Shown in pieces: positions 19,174 to 28,199 of a stretch of 64,000 nucleotides of DNA. Both the position numbers and the translations under genes were made by a program. Under the pieces are notes generated by a model. That model worked only from the letters and a program-made list of their open reading frames with translations, was not told the origin of the DNA and made no database searches. Source of the stretch: Campylobacter concisus (GTDB lineage: Bacteria; Campylobacterota; Campylobacteria; Campylobacterales; Campylobacteraceae); assembly GCF_003048875.2 (NCBI RefSeq), contig NZ_CP049264.1:682001-746000 (forward strand), in the 5' to 3' direction. How positions within the stretch are numbered: position 1 is the first letter of the stretch; every line of letters starts with the position of its first letter.

Positions 19174-19842
19174 TTAGCTCCATTTTTCTTCTAGTTTTTT
19201 TGATAGTTTTGAGACTGGATAGCAGATCGCAAAATATAAAAAGAATATGAGCGTATATATCCAAAATGGCGCCATAGGATTTGTAAATACATTTCGCTCG
19301 ATGATCTGCTGACCGACTTTGACCACCTCTACGACGCCGATTAACACGACGATAGAGGTCGTTTTTATCATACGGCTTAGTAAATTTACAGCTCCAGGCA
19401 CCAGTCTTCTAGTAGCAAGTGGGATGATGACATAAAAGTAAATTTGAAATTTGCTAAGTCCAAGTGAGGCGGCTGACTCAAACTGGTGCTTTGGTATCGA
19501 GGTGATCGCTCCTCGCACGATATCCATCATCTCAAAAACGCCCCAAAGACTAAAGACGATGAGCGAGGCGGTAAATGCTGAGATATGGATATCAAAAGCC
19601 TTGCTAACGCCAAAATAAAATAAAAATAGCCAGACGATCTGAGGCATGATGCGCACGATCTCGAGGCAAATTTTTAAAATAAGATAGATAAATTTGTTTT
19701 TCATGCTCATCAAAACGCCAAGTATGAGGCCACCGATAACGGAGATGATGATCGAGATAAGTGAAATTTCAGTGCTTACCACAAGACCTTCAAGTAGTCT
19801 TAGCAAATTTTGCGTGTCAAATAATATACTAACTCCTTGCAT
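19174..19842 (-). CDS. Polar amino-acid ABC transporter permease
   Basis: A 222-residue HisM/GlnP-type permease with about five transmembrane helices. The cytoplasmic coupling loop reads SIPKHQFESAASLGLSKFQIYFYVIIPLA, which is the EAA motif of this family. It pairs with the neighbouring permease as a heterodimer. Its start overlaps the end of that gene by 14 bases, indicating coupled translation. Confidence 0.93.
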   Translation of the reverse strand: MQGVSILFDTQNLLRLLEGLVVSTEISLISIIISVIGGLILGVLMSMKNKFIYLILKICLEIVRIMPQIVWLFLFYFGVSKAFDIHISAFTASLIVFSLWGVFEMMDIVRGAITSIPKHQFESAASLGLSKFQIYFYVIIPLATRRLVPGAVNLLSRMIKTTSIVVLIGVVEVVKVGQQIIERNVFTNPMAPFWIYTLIFFLYFAICYPVSKLSKKLEEKWS

Positions 19843-20482
19843 TTCTCACCCTTTTTTCGACGTAGCTAAGCGCCAGCGAGACTGGCAAGATGATGACAAG
19901 ATAGCTAATAACCAACATAAAAAGCGCCTCATCTGTCTTGTAGTAAAGTCCGATGAGATCCTTTGCGACATAGACTAGATCAGCAAGCGCTACGATGCTA
20001 ACGATGCTTGTCTCTTTTAGTAAAAATATGACGTTTGCGCTGATACTTGGAAGCGCCACGCTAAAGGCTTGTGGCAAGATGACGTATCTTAGGAGTTGGT
20101 TTTTACTAAGTGCGATGCTAAGTCCTGCTTCTATCTGTGACCTTCTCACCGCCTCAAAGCCCAGTCTAAAGCTCTCGCTCATGTAGCTGCCACCAAGAAA
20201 ACTAAGCCCCACGACTGCACAGGTAAAACCGCTCATCGACACTCCAAGCTTTGGCAAGCCGTAGTATAAAAAGAATAGCTGGATAAGAAGCGGCGTGTTT
20301 CTTGAAAGCTCAACGTAGCAATCAACTAGTTTTGAGAGAAATTTTAGCTTGTAAAATTTCACAGCCATGCAAAAAATGCCTATCAAAATAGAAAAAACGA
20401 TCCCCAAAAATGCGATCTGGCAGGTGAGAATCCCAGCCTTTACAAAAAGGGGGTAAAATTTCTCGATAAACTCAAAATCCAT
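19829..20482 (-). CDS. Polar amino-acid ABC transporter permease
   Basis: A 217-residue HisM/GlnP-type permease, first gene of the four-gene uptake operon. Features include SRNTPLLIQLFFLYYGLP, typical for the family, and the EAA loop VRRSQIEAGLSIALSKNQLLRYVILPQA. It is the partner of the permease at 19174-19842. A weak -10-like TAAAAT lies on the minus strand about 30 bases before its ATG, in the region shared with the divergent gene at 20592. Confidence 0.93.
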   Translation of the reverse strand: MDFEFIEKFYPLFVKAGILTCQIAFLGIVFSILIGIFCMAVKFYKLKFLSKLVDCYVELSRNTPLLIQLFFLYYGLPKLGVSMSGFTCAVVGLSFLGGSYMSESFRLGFEAVRRSQIEAGLSIALSKNQLLRYVILPQAFSVALPSISANVIFLLKETSIVSIVALADLVYVAKDLIGLYYKTDEALFMLVISYLVIILPVSLALSYVEKRVRNARS

Positions 20483-20591
20483 AAACTTTAATCCAATCTG
20501 AAAAATGGAGTTATTTTATCCCATAATCATAAATTTAAAACTAATTAGATATGATCACGCTTTAAATTTAAGCTTACAAAAAGGATAAAAT

Positions 20592-20837
20592 TTGATCGAT
20601 CTTTTTCAGATCATCGGCTTTTTAGGGATGATTTGCATCGTGATGGGCTACTTTTTACTTCAGATCGGCCACCTAAATAGCCATGATCTAGCCTATCAGA
20701 TAATAAATTTAGCAGGTGCGGTGCTGCTTATAATCTCGCTTTTTGTGCACTTTAACCTCGGCTCATTTTTAATAGAGGTCTTTTGGATAATCATTACGAT
20801 ATATGGAATTTATAAAATTTACAAGGAGAGAGCGTGA
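20592..20837 (+). CDS. Small membrane protein, CBU_0592-like
   Basis: An 81-residue protein with three hydrophobic segments. The pattern IIGFLGMICIVMGYFLLQIG followed by YQIINLAGAVLLIISL is that of the CBU_0592-like family, whose function is unknown. TTG start with AAGGA six bases upstream. It overlaps the agmatine deiminase gene by 4 bases, so it belongs to the same operon. A TATGAT -10 candidate lies at 20550-20555. Confidence 0.7.
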   Translation: MIDLFQIIGFLGMICIVMGYFLLQIGHLNSHDLAYQIINLAGAVLLIISLFVHFNLGSFLIEVFWIIITIYGIYKIYKERA

Positions 20838-21802
20838 GAGCGTATGCAGAGTGGGAAGAGCAGGAGCTTTTGTTTTTATCACTGCCACATAGTAAGAGCG
20901 ACTGGGAGCCTTATTTAGAGGAGATTTTGGCGAGCTATGAGGAGCTTGTGGCTGCTGTTACGCCCTATGAAAAGGTGGTGCTCATCTGCCCTGATGAGGC
21001 AAATTTTGATAGATTTAAGAAATTTAAAAATGTTGAGTTTGTCAAGCTTGAGACTGACGATACTTGGATCAGAGACTACGGCATGATCGACGTTTGCACC
21101 AAGGACGGCATAAAGAGCTACGACTTTAAATTTAACGCTTGGGGCGGTAAATTTAAGAGCTCAAAAGATGATGCGATAAATTTGGAGCTAGCTAAAATTT
21201 ATAGGACCAAGCTTGAGCCGGTTGATATGATACTAGAGGGCGGAAGTGTCGAGTTTAACGGAGATGGCGTGCTTTTAACCACCTCAAAATGCCTGCTAAA
21301 TGAAAATAGAAACAAAGCACTTAGCAAAGAGCAGATCGAAGAAAAACTAAAAAATTTATTTGGCTTAAAGCGTATCATCTGGCTTGAAAATGGCTTTATA
21401 AAAGGCGATGACACAGATAGTCACATCGATACTTTAGCGCGCTTTATCACGCCTGATATGGTAGCCTACGCAGCTTGTGATGACAAGAGCGATGAACACT
21501 TTGATGAGCTTAAAAAGATGGAGGATGAGCTTAAAAAAACTGGCTTTAAGCTACTTGCTCTGCCGCTACCAAAACCTAAATTTTATGATGGCAAAAGGCT
21601 TGGCTGCACCTATGCAAACTTTATCTTTATAAATGGTGCGCTAATCGTGCCAATATATAACGACGAAAACGATGAAAAGGTGCTAAATTTACTAGCCAAG
21701 GCACTGCCAGACAGAAAGATCATCGGTGTAAATTCACTAGTTTTTGTCCGTCAAAATGGCTCGCTTCACTGCTCAAGCCAAAATAGATACAAAAGGGCTT
21801 AG
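20834..21802 (+). CDS. aguA: Agmatine deiminase (agmatine iminohydrolase)
   Basis: A 322-residue member of the peptidyl-arginine deiminase/agmatine deiminase family, which turns agmatine into N-carbamoylputrescine and ammonia. Landmarks are WIRDYGMI, the segment EGGSVEFNGDG, GDDTDSHIDTLARF with the catalytic His/Asp, and the C-terminal NGSLHCSSQN with the probable nucleophile Cys313. GTG start overlapping the previous gene. The next enzyme of the route, N-carbamoylputrescine amidase, is two genes downstream, which strengthens the call. Confidence 0.9.
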   Translation: MRAYAEWEEQELLFLSLPHSKSDWEPYLEEILASYEELVAAVTPYEKVVLICPDEANFDRFKKFKNVEFVKLETDDTWIRDYGMIDVCTKDGIKSYDFKFNAWGGKFKSSKDDAINLELAKIYRTKLEPVDMILEGGSVEFNGDGVLLTTSKCLLNENRNKALSKEQIEEKLKNLFGLKRIIWLENGFIKGDDTDSHIDTLARFITPDMVAYAACDDKSDEHFDELKKMEDELKKTGFKLLALPLPKPKFYDGKRLGCTYANFIFINGALIVPIYNDENDEKVLNLLAKALPDRKIIGVNSLVFVRQNGSLHCSSQNRYKRA

Positions 21803-21804
21803 CC

Positions 21805-22731
21805 TTGTCAAGTCCGTTTGATTATGAGTTTAACAGCATAAATAAGCAGGAGTGCACGCAGGGCGAAAATAAGGCTGTTATCGCAGCTGGAGCATGCGCT
21901 TTTTTGCTCGCACTTGTGAAATTTGCAGCTGGACTTTTTAGCGGCTCAGTTGCTGTGCTTGGCTCTGCGATTGATTCAATGCTTGATTTTATCGTTTCGC
22001 TTTTAAATTTATTTGCGCTTAGAAAGTCAAGAAAGCAAGCCGATGAGAGATTTAACTTTGGCTACACAAAGCTAGAGGCGTTAGCAGCGCTATTTGAGTG
22101 TGTCATCATCGTGCTGGCTGCTGGATATATATTTTATGAGAGCGTTAAGAAATTTAGCGAGCCAAATTTAGAGATAGACCTTGGCTTAAGCCTTGGTGTG
22201 ATGGTCTTTTCGGTAGTTGTGACGCTATGTTTGGTGCTATTTTTAAACCAAATTTCTAAAAAAAGTGGCAACCTTATCATAAAAGCAGACGCACTGCACT
22301 ACAAGATCGACCTTTTTAGCAACCTTGCTGTCATTATTTCTCTTCTTATCATTAAATTTAGCGGATTTGTGATGATAGATGCGATCTTTGGTATCGTGAT
22401 AAGCGGCTACATCGCTCAAAGCGCCATAAGCCTTGGCAAAGACGCCCTTGGTGTCTTGCTAGATCACGCGGCAAGCCCTGAGATCACGGACGAGATCATC
22501 AAGATGATAAAGGCAAAGCAGAGGATTTCAGACTTTCACTACCTAAATACAAGACAGAGCGCAAATACCATATTTTTAACGCTGCATTTAGTTTTTGACA
22601 AAGATATCTCGCTTTACGACGCGCACGAGGTGGCTGACTCGCTTGAAGCTGAGATAAGAGAGAAATTTAAGGAATTTTCGTGGCAGATAACCACGCATTT
22701 AGACCCATACAACGACAAAGAAGGGAGATGA
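21805..22731 (+). CDS. Cation diffusion facilitator (CDF) family metal exporter
   Basis: A 308-residue inner-membrane protein with the CDF six-helix core. Motifs: SVAVLGSAIDSMLDFIVS with the helix-2 metal-binding Asp residues, NFGYTKLEALAALFE, ADALHYKIDLFSNLAV with the helix-5 His and Asp, and a C-terminal cytoplasmic domain from about 215. CDF proteins expel Zn, Fe, Mn or similar by proton antiport; the metal is not clear. TTG start two bases after the aguA stop. Its position between two polyamine genes is notable. Confidence 0.85.
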   Translation: MSSPFDYEFNSINKQECTQGENKAVIAAGACAFLLALVKFAAGLFSGSVAVLGSAIDSMLDFIVSLLNLFALRKSRKQADERFNFGYTKLEALAALFECVIIVLAAGYIFYESVKKFSEPNLEIDLGLSLGVMVFSVVVTLCLVLFLNQISKKSGNLIIKADALHYKIDLFSNLAVIISLLIIKFSGFVMIDAIFGIVISGYIAQSAISLGKDALGVLLDHAASPEITDEIIKMIKAKQRISDFHYLNTRQSANTIFLTLHLVFDKDISLYDAHEVADSLEAEIREKFKEFSWQITTHLDPYNDKEGR

Positions 22732-22732
22732 G

Positions 22733-23605
22733 ATGAAAGTAGCACTACTTCAACAAGAATTTAAAGGGACAAAAGAGGCGACCATCGCAAAGACACTTGA
22801 GCTAATCGCCGAGGCAAAAAAAGGTGGCGCTGATCTAGTTGTCTGCCAAGAGCTGCACCAGACGCAGTACTTTTGCCAAAGCGAGGATACAAATTTCTTT
22901 GATCACGCAAACGACTGGCAAGAGGACGTCGCTTTTTGGGGTAGGGTGGCAAAAGAAAATGGCGTGGTTTTGGTTACTTCACTATTTGAAAAGAGAGCTG
23001 ACGGACTTTATCACAACACTGCTTTTGTCTTAGAGCGCGACGGCAGTGTGGCCGGCAAATACCGCAAAATGCACATCCCTGATGACCCTGGATTTTACGA
23101 GAAATTTTACTTCACGCCTGGTGATATCGGCTTTGAGCCAGTTGAAACTAGCCTTGGCAAGCTTGGCGTTTTGGTGTGTTGGGATCAGTGGTATCCAGAG
23201 GCAGCAAGGCTAATGGCGCTAAAAGGGGCGAAAATTCTTATCTATCCAACGGCTATTGGCTGGTTTGAGGGCGACAACGACGATGAAAAGTCAAGACAGC
23301 TTGAAGCGTGGGTGGCAGTGCAAAGAGGCCATAGCGTGGCAAATGGCCTGCCAGTTGTTGCAGTAAATCGCGTGGGCTTTGAAAAAGATGATAGCGGCGT
23401 GATGGATGGGATTAAATTTTGGGGAAATAGCTTTGTTTTTGGGCCACAAGGCGAGCAGCTTTTCCGTGCAAACAGCACAGATGAGCTTTGCAAGATCGTT
23501 GAGATAGATATGAAAAGAAGCGAAGAAGTGCGCAGAATTTGGCCATTTTTAAGAGACCGCAGGATCGACGCCTACGCAAATATCACAAAGAGGTTTATCG
23601 ATTAA
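22733..23605 (+). CDS. aguB: N-carbamoylputrescine amidase
   Basis: A 290-residue nitrilase-superfamily amidase that hydrolyses N-carbamoylputrescine to putrescine, CO2 and ammonia. The catalytic triad is visible: Glu40 in VCQELHQTQYFCQ, Lys112 in GKYRKMHIPDDPG and Cys149 in LVCWDQWYPEAAR. The flanking sequences (EKFYFTPGD, IYPTAIGW) are those of AguB rather than other nitrilases. With aguA it completes arginine-derived putrescine synthesis, which feeds spermidine formation in Campylobacter. A hairpin follows the gene. Confidence 0.93.
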   Translation: MKVALLQQEFKGTKEATIAKTLELIAEAKKGGADLVVCQELHQTQYFCQSEDTNFFDHANDWQEDVAFWGRVAKENGVVLVTSLFEKRADGLYHNTAFVLERDGSVAGKYRKMHIPDDPGFYEKFYFTPGDIGFEPVETSLGKLGVLVCWDQWYPEAARLMALKGAKILIYPTAIGWFEGDNDDEKSRQLEAWVAVQRGHSVANGLPVVAVNRVGFEKDDSGVMDGIKFWGNSFVFGPQGEQLFRANSTDELCKIVEIDMKRSEEVRRIWPFLRDRRIDAYANITKRFID

Positions 23606-23609
23606 ATTT

Positions 23610-23630
23610 AGAGCTAGAAATTCTAGCTCT
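23610..23630 (+). terminator. Hairpin after aguB
   Basis: AGAGCTAGAA and TTCTAGCTCT pair almost perfectly five bases after the aguB stop. The stem core is the same GAGCTAGA word as in the groEL terminator. The following sequence is A/T-rich without a clean T run. Confidence 0.6.
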
Positions 23631-23702
23631 TAAAATTTAGAATGCTCGTAAAAGAAATATAAATTTATTCTTAAGAAAATATTTTTTTAAGCCTTGATTG
23701 TG

Positions 23703-23708
23703 TAGAAT
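23703..23708 (+). promoter_or_regulatory. Possible -10 of TAXI-TRAP operon
   Basis: TGTGTAGAAT, an extended -10 form, about 100 bases before the binding-protein gene and the best match in the 204-base gap. The untranslated leader would be long, so this is tentative. Confidence 0.3.
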
Positions 23709-23809
23709 AGTTGCAACTTTACCAAAATGGCATAAAAATATCATATCAAAAAGATACAAAGCTAAATTTATAGAATAAAATAGCCTTAAATTTTTTGAAA
23801 GGATTTTAG

Positions 23810-24751
23810 ATGAAAACTACTTCTTTGGCACTTGCTGGATTGCTTTTGGCAACAACACTTTCAGCAAAAGAATTTATAAGTATCGGCACTGGCGGCATGA
23901 CAGGTACATACTATCCGATAGGTGGAGCAATCTGCCGTTTGGCAAACAAAAACACCGATGTAAAATGCTCAGTCCAATCAACTGGCGGCTCTGTTTATAA
24001 CGTAAATAACGTCCTTAAAAAAGAGCTTACATTTGGCTTTGTTCAAAGTGACGTCGTCTATGATAAATTTAACGGCACTGGCAAATTTGACGGAGCAAAA
24101 GATGAAAATTTACGCTCAGTAGTTGCGATCTATCCAGAGCTTCTTGCATTTGTTGTAGCAAAAGATAGCGGTCTAACAAGCGATCTCTCTTCATTTGCAG
24201 GTAAAAAATACAACGTCGGAAACCCAGGCAGCGGCAACGAAGTGAGCACGCTTGAAGTCTTTAAAGCAAAGGGCTTTGACGTTTCAAAACTAGGATATCG
24301 CGGCGTTTTAACAGTTGGCGAATGCCCACATGCACTAAAAGATAAAAAGATAGACGGATATAGCTTTGTCGTTGGTCACCCAACTGCAAACATCACTGAT
24401 GCAGCGACATCTTTGCCTATTGATATCCTAAACATCGAAGGCAGCGAGATCGATAGCCTTCTTAAAGAAAAACCATACTTTGCAAAAGGTGTGATCCCAA
24501 AAGGCTCTTATGACGGCGTCGATCACGATGTAAATACTATAGGCGTAAAAGCTGTTTTAGTAACTAGCAAAGATACAAAAGATGAGGCTGTAAAAGCTGT
24601 GATAAAAGCTATCTTAGATAACTTTGATGAGTATAAAACTCTTCACCCAGCGCTAAAATCAGTTAAAAAAGAGGATCTTGTTCAAGGTCTTTCAGCTCCG
24701 CTTCACCCAGCTGCAGAGGCTGCATTTAAAGAGGCAGGTATCTTAAAATAA
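23810..24751 (+). CDS. TAXI-family TRAP transporter solute-binding protein
   Basis: A 313-residue periplasmic protein with a clear signal peptide (MKTTSLALAGLLLATTLSAKE, cleavage near residue 20). The TAXI signature is present: ISIGTGGMTGTYYPIGGAICRL, SVQSTGGSVYNVNN and FAGKKYNVGNPGSGNE. These proteins deliver organic acids or amino acids such as glutamate to a TRAP permease; the ligand is unknown. Downstream is the matching fused permease, with a hairpin between. Confidence 0.93.
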   Translation: MKTTSLALAGLLLATTLSAKEFISIGTGGMTGTYYPIGGAICRLANKNTDVKCSVQSTGGSVYNVNNVLKKELTFGFVQSDVVYDKFNGTGKFDGAKDENLRSVVAIYPELLAFVVAKDSGLTSDLSSFAGKKYNVGNPGSGNEVSTLEVFKAKGFDVSKLGYRGVLTVGECPHALKDKKIDGYSFVVGHPTANITDAATSLPIDILNIEGSEIDSLLKEKPYFAKGVIPKGSYDGVDHDVNTIGVKAVLVTSKDTKDEAVKAVIKAILDNFDEYKTLHPALKSVKKEDLVQGLSAPLHPAAEAAFKEAGILK

Positions 24752-24760
24752 CTCAAATTT

Positions 24761-24780
24761 CCAGGGGCTTTTGCCTCTGG
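24761..24780 (+). terminator. Hairpin between TAXI binding protein and permease
   Basis: CCAGGGGC-TTTT-GCCTCTGG, eight pairs with one G-T wobble, nine bases after the binding-protein stop. No strong T run follows, so it probably reduces or protects transcripts rather than fully ending them, giving more binding protein than permease. Confidence 0.5.
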
Positions 24781-24840
24781 ATAAAATTTAAATATGCAAA
24801 TTTCTTCTAAATTTATATATTTAAATTTTAAAGGAGAAAG

Positions 24841-26907
24841 ATGAACGAAGTTAATGACAACGAAGAACAATTTGTCGAAGTAAAGACAAGAGAGATAAAT
24901 AGCAATATTTACAACTATTTTATCGCATTTGCGTGTTTCTCTTGGTCAGTTTTTCAGCTTTATATAGCGTATTTCCCACTAAATACTAACATTTCGCGCT
25001 CAGTGCACCTAGCTTTTGCGGTTGGGCTTGTATTTTTGCTCTATCCAGTCACTTTTCATAAAAAGGCTCACTCAAGTTTGCCATTTTACGACCTAGTTTT
25101 TTGCGTGGTAGGCGTTGTTGCCGTGCTTTATCCAGCGGTTTATTTTTACGAGCTAGCTGATAGGACAGGGGATTATATCACTCAAGATATCGTAATATCG
25201 TTTTTAGCGATCATTGTCTTGCTTGAAGCCGGCAGGCGTGTCATGGGACCAGCGCTTCCTATCATTTGTATATTATTTTTGATATATGATCACTTTGGTC
25301 CTTATATGCCAGACATCATCGCTCATCAAGGCGCTAGCTTTGAAAAGATCGCAGGACACATGTTTTTGACAACCGAGGGCATCTTTGGCGTGCCTATCGG
25401 CGTTAGCGTTAGTTTTATCTATCTTTTTGTTCTTTTTGGCTCATTGTTAGAGCGAGCAGGTGCTGGACAATACTTTATAAATTTAGCCTTCTCACTTCTT
25501 GGCAAATATAGAGGTGGTCCAGCTAAAGCTTCAGTCATCGCAAGTGGCCTAACTGGCATGGTTTCAGGCAGCTCCACAGCAAACGTCGTAACCGTTGGTA
25601 CATTTACCATTCCGCTTATGAAAAAAGCTGGTCTTTCACGCACAAAAGCTGGTGCTATCGAGGTTGCAGCTGGCGTAAATGGACAGCTCATGCCTCCTAT
25701 CATGGGTGCGGCTGCTTTTATCATAGCTGAGTTTTTAGGTATGACATATACAAATGTTATGATGGCAGCGGTCATTCCAGCATTTGCTTGTTATTTATCG
25801 CTATTTTTTATCGTGCATTTAGAGAGCGTCAAGCTTGGACTAAAAGGCATAAATCAGAGCGAATTTCACTCAAGATTTAAAATTTTTGTAAGCGGACTTC
25901 ACTATATAACGCCTATTTTGATCCTGCTTTATACGCTTTTAATCGCAAAAGAGTCAGCCATAGCTGCAGCGTTTAATGCGATTGGATTTTTATTTTTGAT
26001 AATGATCTTTCAAGAGCCAACTAAAAAGCTAGCTTCAGGCGAAAAAGTAGGGCTAAGCGACGTGCTTCTTGGCTTTGAGGATATATTTTGGGCGATGGTC
26101 GCAGCTGCAAAGAGCATGACTACAATAGCCATCGCAACCGCGCTTGCAGGCATCATCGTGGGCTCTATCTCGCTTACCGGCCTTGGTCAGGTACTTTCTG
26201 ATCTAGTTGAGCTTTTAGCAGGCGATAACATCATGATGATCCTAGTTTTAACAGCTCTTATGTCGCTTATCCTTGGCATGGGTCTTCCAACGACAGCAAA
26301 CTATATCGTCGTCTCAAGCCTTGTTGCACCAGTTATCTTGTTTTTAGCGCATAAAAATGGCTTTTTGATCCCTGCCATTGCCGTGCATCTTTTTGTATTT
26401 TACTTTGGAATTTTAGCCGATGACACGCCACCAGTTGGCATCGCAGCCTACGCAGCAGCGGGCATCGCTAAAGCAAATCCAATAACCGTTGGCGTGCAAG
26501 GGTTCTTTTACGATCTAAGAACAGCGATCTTACCATTTGCCTTTTTCTTTAACAACAAACTTATGTTAATTGAGAGCATAAACACGAGCGATCCACTTGA
26601 TTCAAAAGGGATAGTCTGGATGAGCAACCCACTTGAAATTTTGCTCGTCTTTGGCATGGCGATCGTGGGTATGTTTGCCTTTTCAAGCTTGCTTCAAGGC
26701 TACTACGTCACAAAGCTTAGGATTTGGGAGAGGGTGCTACTTATCCCAGTCGTGCCTCTAGCACTTGTGCCAAACATCTGCGTGAAATTTGGTCTAATGC
26801 CAAACGAATACACAGCCTACATCGTAGCAGCAGCTCTTTATGGATTTATCTTTATGACCCAGTGGGGCATAAAAGATAAACCGCTTGATCAAATAAGAGC
26901 GATTTAA
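24841..26907 (+). CDS. TRAP transporter permease, fused small and large subunits
   Basis: A 688-residue protein combining the four-helix DctQ-like and the large DctM-like subunits, the normal form in TAXI-TRAP systems. The large domain shows GSLLERAGAGQYF, SGLTGMVSGSSTANVVTVGTFTIPLMKKAG and LILGMGLPTTANYIVVSSLVAP, the helical-hairpin motifs of the transport core. It is a sodium-coupled secondary importer in the inner membrane that depends on the periplasmic protein encoded upstream. ATG preceded by AAAGGAGAAAG. Confidence 0.95.
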   Translation: MNEVNDNEEQFVEVKTREINSNIYNYFIAFACFSWSVFQLYIAYFPLNTNISRSVHLAFAVGLVFLLYPVTFHKKAHSSLPFYDLVFCVVGVVAVLYPAVYFYELADRTGDYITQDIVISFLAIIVLLEAGRRVMGPALPIICILFLIYDHFGPYMPDIIAHQGASFEKIAGHMFLTTEGIFGVPIGVSVSFIYLFVLFGSLLERAGAGQYFINLAFSLLGKYRGGPAKASVIASGLTGMVSGSSTANVVTVGTFTIPLMKKAGLSRTKAGAIEVAAGVNGQLMPPIMGAAAFIIAEFLGMTYTNVMMAAVIPAFACYLSLFFIVHLESVKLGLKGINQSEFHSRFKIFVSGLHYITPILILLYTLLIAKESAIAAAFNAIGFLFLIMIFQEPTKKLASGEKVGLSDVLLGFEDIFWAMVAAAKSMTTIAIATALAGIIVGSISLTGLGQVLSDLVELLAGDNIMMILVLTALMSLILGMGLPTTANYIVVSSLVAPVILFLAHKNGFLIPAIAVHLFVFYFGILADDTPPVGIAAYAAAGIAKANPITVGVQGFFYDLRTAILPFAFFFNNKLMLIESINTSDPLDSKGIVWMSNPLEILLVFGMAIVGMFAFSSLLQGYYVTKLRIWERVLLIPVVPLALVPNICVKFGLMPNEYTAYIVAAALYGFIFMTQWGIKDKPLDQIRAI

Positions 26908-26911
26908 CATC

Positions 26912-26931
26912 AGGCAAGAGCTCTCTTGCCT
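26912..26931 (+). terminator. TRAP operon terminator hairpin
   Basis: AGGCAAGAG and CTCTTGCCT pair around a two-base centre just after the permease stop, followed by an A/T-rich tract. Confidence 0.65.
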
Positions 26932-26977
26932 AAACTTTTAAATTTATTTATTTCTATTGATTTTATAAAAAGTGAGA

Positions 26978-27000
26978 ATTTAGGCTTTTAAAGCCTAAAT
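26978..27000 (-). terminator. Terminator of Sel1-repeat gene
   Basis: Perfect 11-base arms ATTTAGGCTTT and AAAGCCTAAAT around one base, immediately after the stop of the minus-strand gene. The convergent TRAP operon hairpin lies 47 bases away, so each strand seems to have its own hairpin. Confidence 0.65.
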
Positions 27001-27001
27001 A

Positions 27002-27487
27002 TCAAAGTTGTTTTGAGCGTTTTAGATCGCCTGCAAACTCGCAAGACATCTTATCGCTTAGTTTGCAGCCTTTTTCTAAGAAGGTGTAAGCCTCTTTAAA
27101 TTTCTTAGCTTCTATTAGTATCGAGCCTATCATGCCGCAAGAGTAGCCGTCGTTTTGCTCGCAAGCTTTGTTAAAAAGCTCTCTTGCCTTTTGTGGATCG
27201 CTGTTTAGATAAATTCCACCAGCTGCTGAGCAACCCTCTTTTTCGCCACCTTGGCAAGCTTTGTTGTAAAACTCTAACGCTTTGTTGCTATCTGGCACAT
27301 CAGTTTTGCCAAGCTGGTAGATCGCACCTGCTTTTGCGCACGATCTTGCGTCATTTGCCGCGCAACCTGCTTCAAATTTAGACAAAGCCTCAGTGAAATT
27401 TGAGTCAGCATAAGCTTTCAAGCCATCTTCAAAGTCGCCTGCTAGAGCGCAAGCTGCGAGAAGCGAGATAAAAATCATTTTTTTCAT
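27002..27487 (-). CDS. Secreted Sel1-like repeat, cysteine-rich protein (Hcp-like)
   Basis: A 161-residue protein with signal peptide MKKMIFISLLAACALAGD and then Sel1/TPR-type helical pairs of about 36 residues. Cysteines recur at fixed places in the repeats (KFEAGCAANDARSCAKAG, KACQGGEKEGCSAAGG, KACEQNDGYSCGMIG), the arrangement of Helicobacter cysteine-rich (Hcp) proteins, where each pair is bridged by a disulphide. Such proteins are periplasmic or released. I start at the ATG at 27487, with AAAGGAAAA upstream; a longer frame begins 39 bases earlier but would bury the signal peptide. Confidence 0.85.
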   Translation of the reverse strand: MKKMIFISLLAACALAGDFEDGLKAYADSNFTEALSKFEAGCAANDARSCAKAGAIYQLGKTDVPDSNKALEFYNKACQGGEKEGCSAAGGIYLNSDPQKARELFNKACEQNDGYSCGMIGSILIEAKKFKEAYTFLEKGCKLSDKMSCEFAGDLKRSKQL

Positions 27488-27557
27488 TAAATTTTCCTTT
27501 TGTAAAGTAATGTGCAATTTTAACATATTAAATTTACACTTACTTGATGAAAAATAA

Positions 27558-28199
27558 TTATGATTTTAAAATTTGCTCTTGCTCTTTGTAGTCAGGCATG
27601 ATGGCTTCTATAAATTTATAAAAGCTGCTTTGATGATGCGGATAGAGCAGGTGAGTAAGCTCGTGAAGCACGACGTATCGCACGGCTGAGAGCGGTTTTT
27701 CGATGAGCCTTAGGCTTAAGTTTATATAGCCTTTTTTGTGGTTGCAGCTGCCCCAGCGAGTTTTGCTATCTCTTATGACGATGCGACTAACTGGTTTATT
27801 GATATGAGGCTGATAGTAGCTTACAAGCTCTAAAAATAGCTCTTTTGCTCTTGCTTTTTTAAAGCGCTCAAGTGCCTTTAAATTTGGCGTTATGATAAAT
27901 TTATCTTCAAAAAATGGCATCTTTACGCTCTCATCAAATTTGATCTTATAAATTTGCCCAAGAAATTTCATCTCATCATCTTTTGGCAAATTTAAAAGAG
28001 CTTTTTTATATGAGTTTTCAAGCCAAATTCTGTGCGTCTCTAGAAAACTAAGAGCCATCTTTTGCGTGCTGTAAAATGGCATAGAAAGCGTGATCTTAGC
28101 GTCCTTGCCAACTCTTAATCGCATAGCCTTTACATTTGTTTTAAAATTTATTAAAACGCTTAAGCCATAAAAGTCTAAATTTAGGCTCTTTTGCCTCAA
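27558..28199 (-). CDS. YgjP-like (DUF45) zinc metalloprotease
   Basis: About 213 residues with the YgjP/DUF45 pattern: a variable N-terminal half, SKTRWGSCNHKKGYINLSLRLIEKP, then the zinc motif HELTH in RYVVLHELTHLLYPHHQSSFYKFI. The glutamate of HExxH would be catalytic and a later histidine the third ligand. Substrate unknown. The start is uncertain: I prefer TTG at 28199, which overlaps the stop of the MATE gene as TTGA; a GTG at 28265 would overlap that gene by 70 bases. Transcribed with the MATE gene. Confidence 0.8.
   Translation of the reverse strand: MRQKSLNLDFYGLSVLINFKTNVKAMRLRVGKDAKITLSMPFYSTQKMALSFLETHRIWLENSYKKALLNLPKDDEMKFLGQIYKIKFDESVKMPFFEDKFIITPNLKALERFKKARAKELFLELVSYYQPHINKPVSRIVIRDSKTRWGSCNHKKGYINLSLRLIEKPLSAVRYVVLHELTHLLYPHHQSSFYKFIEAIMPDYKEQEQILKS

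Noticed and set aside
22839-23033. Alternative frame inside aguB
   Set aside because: It overlaps the catalytic region of a well-conserved enzyme and has no features of its own.
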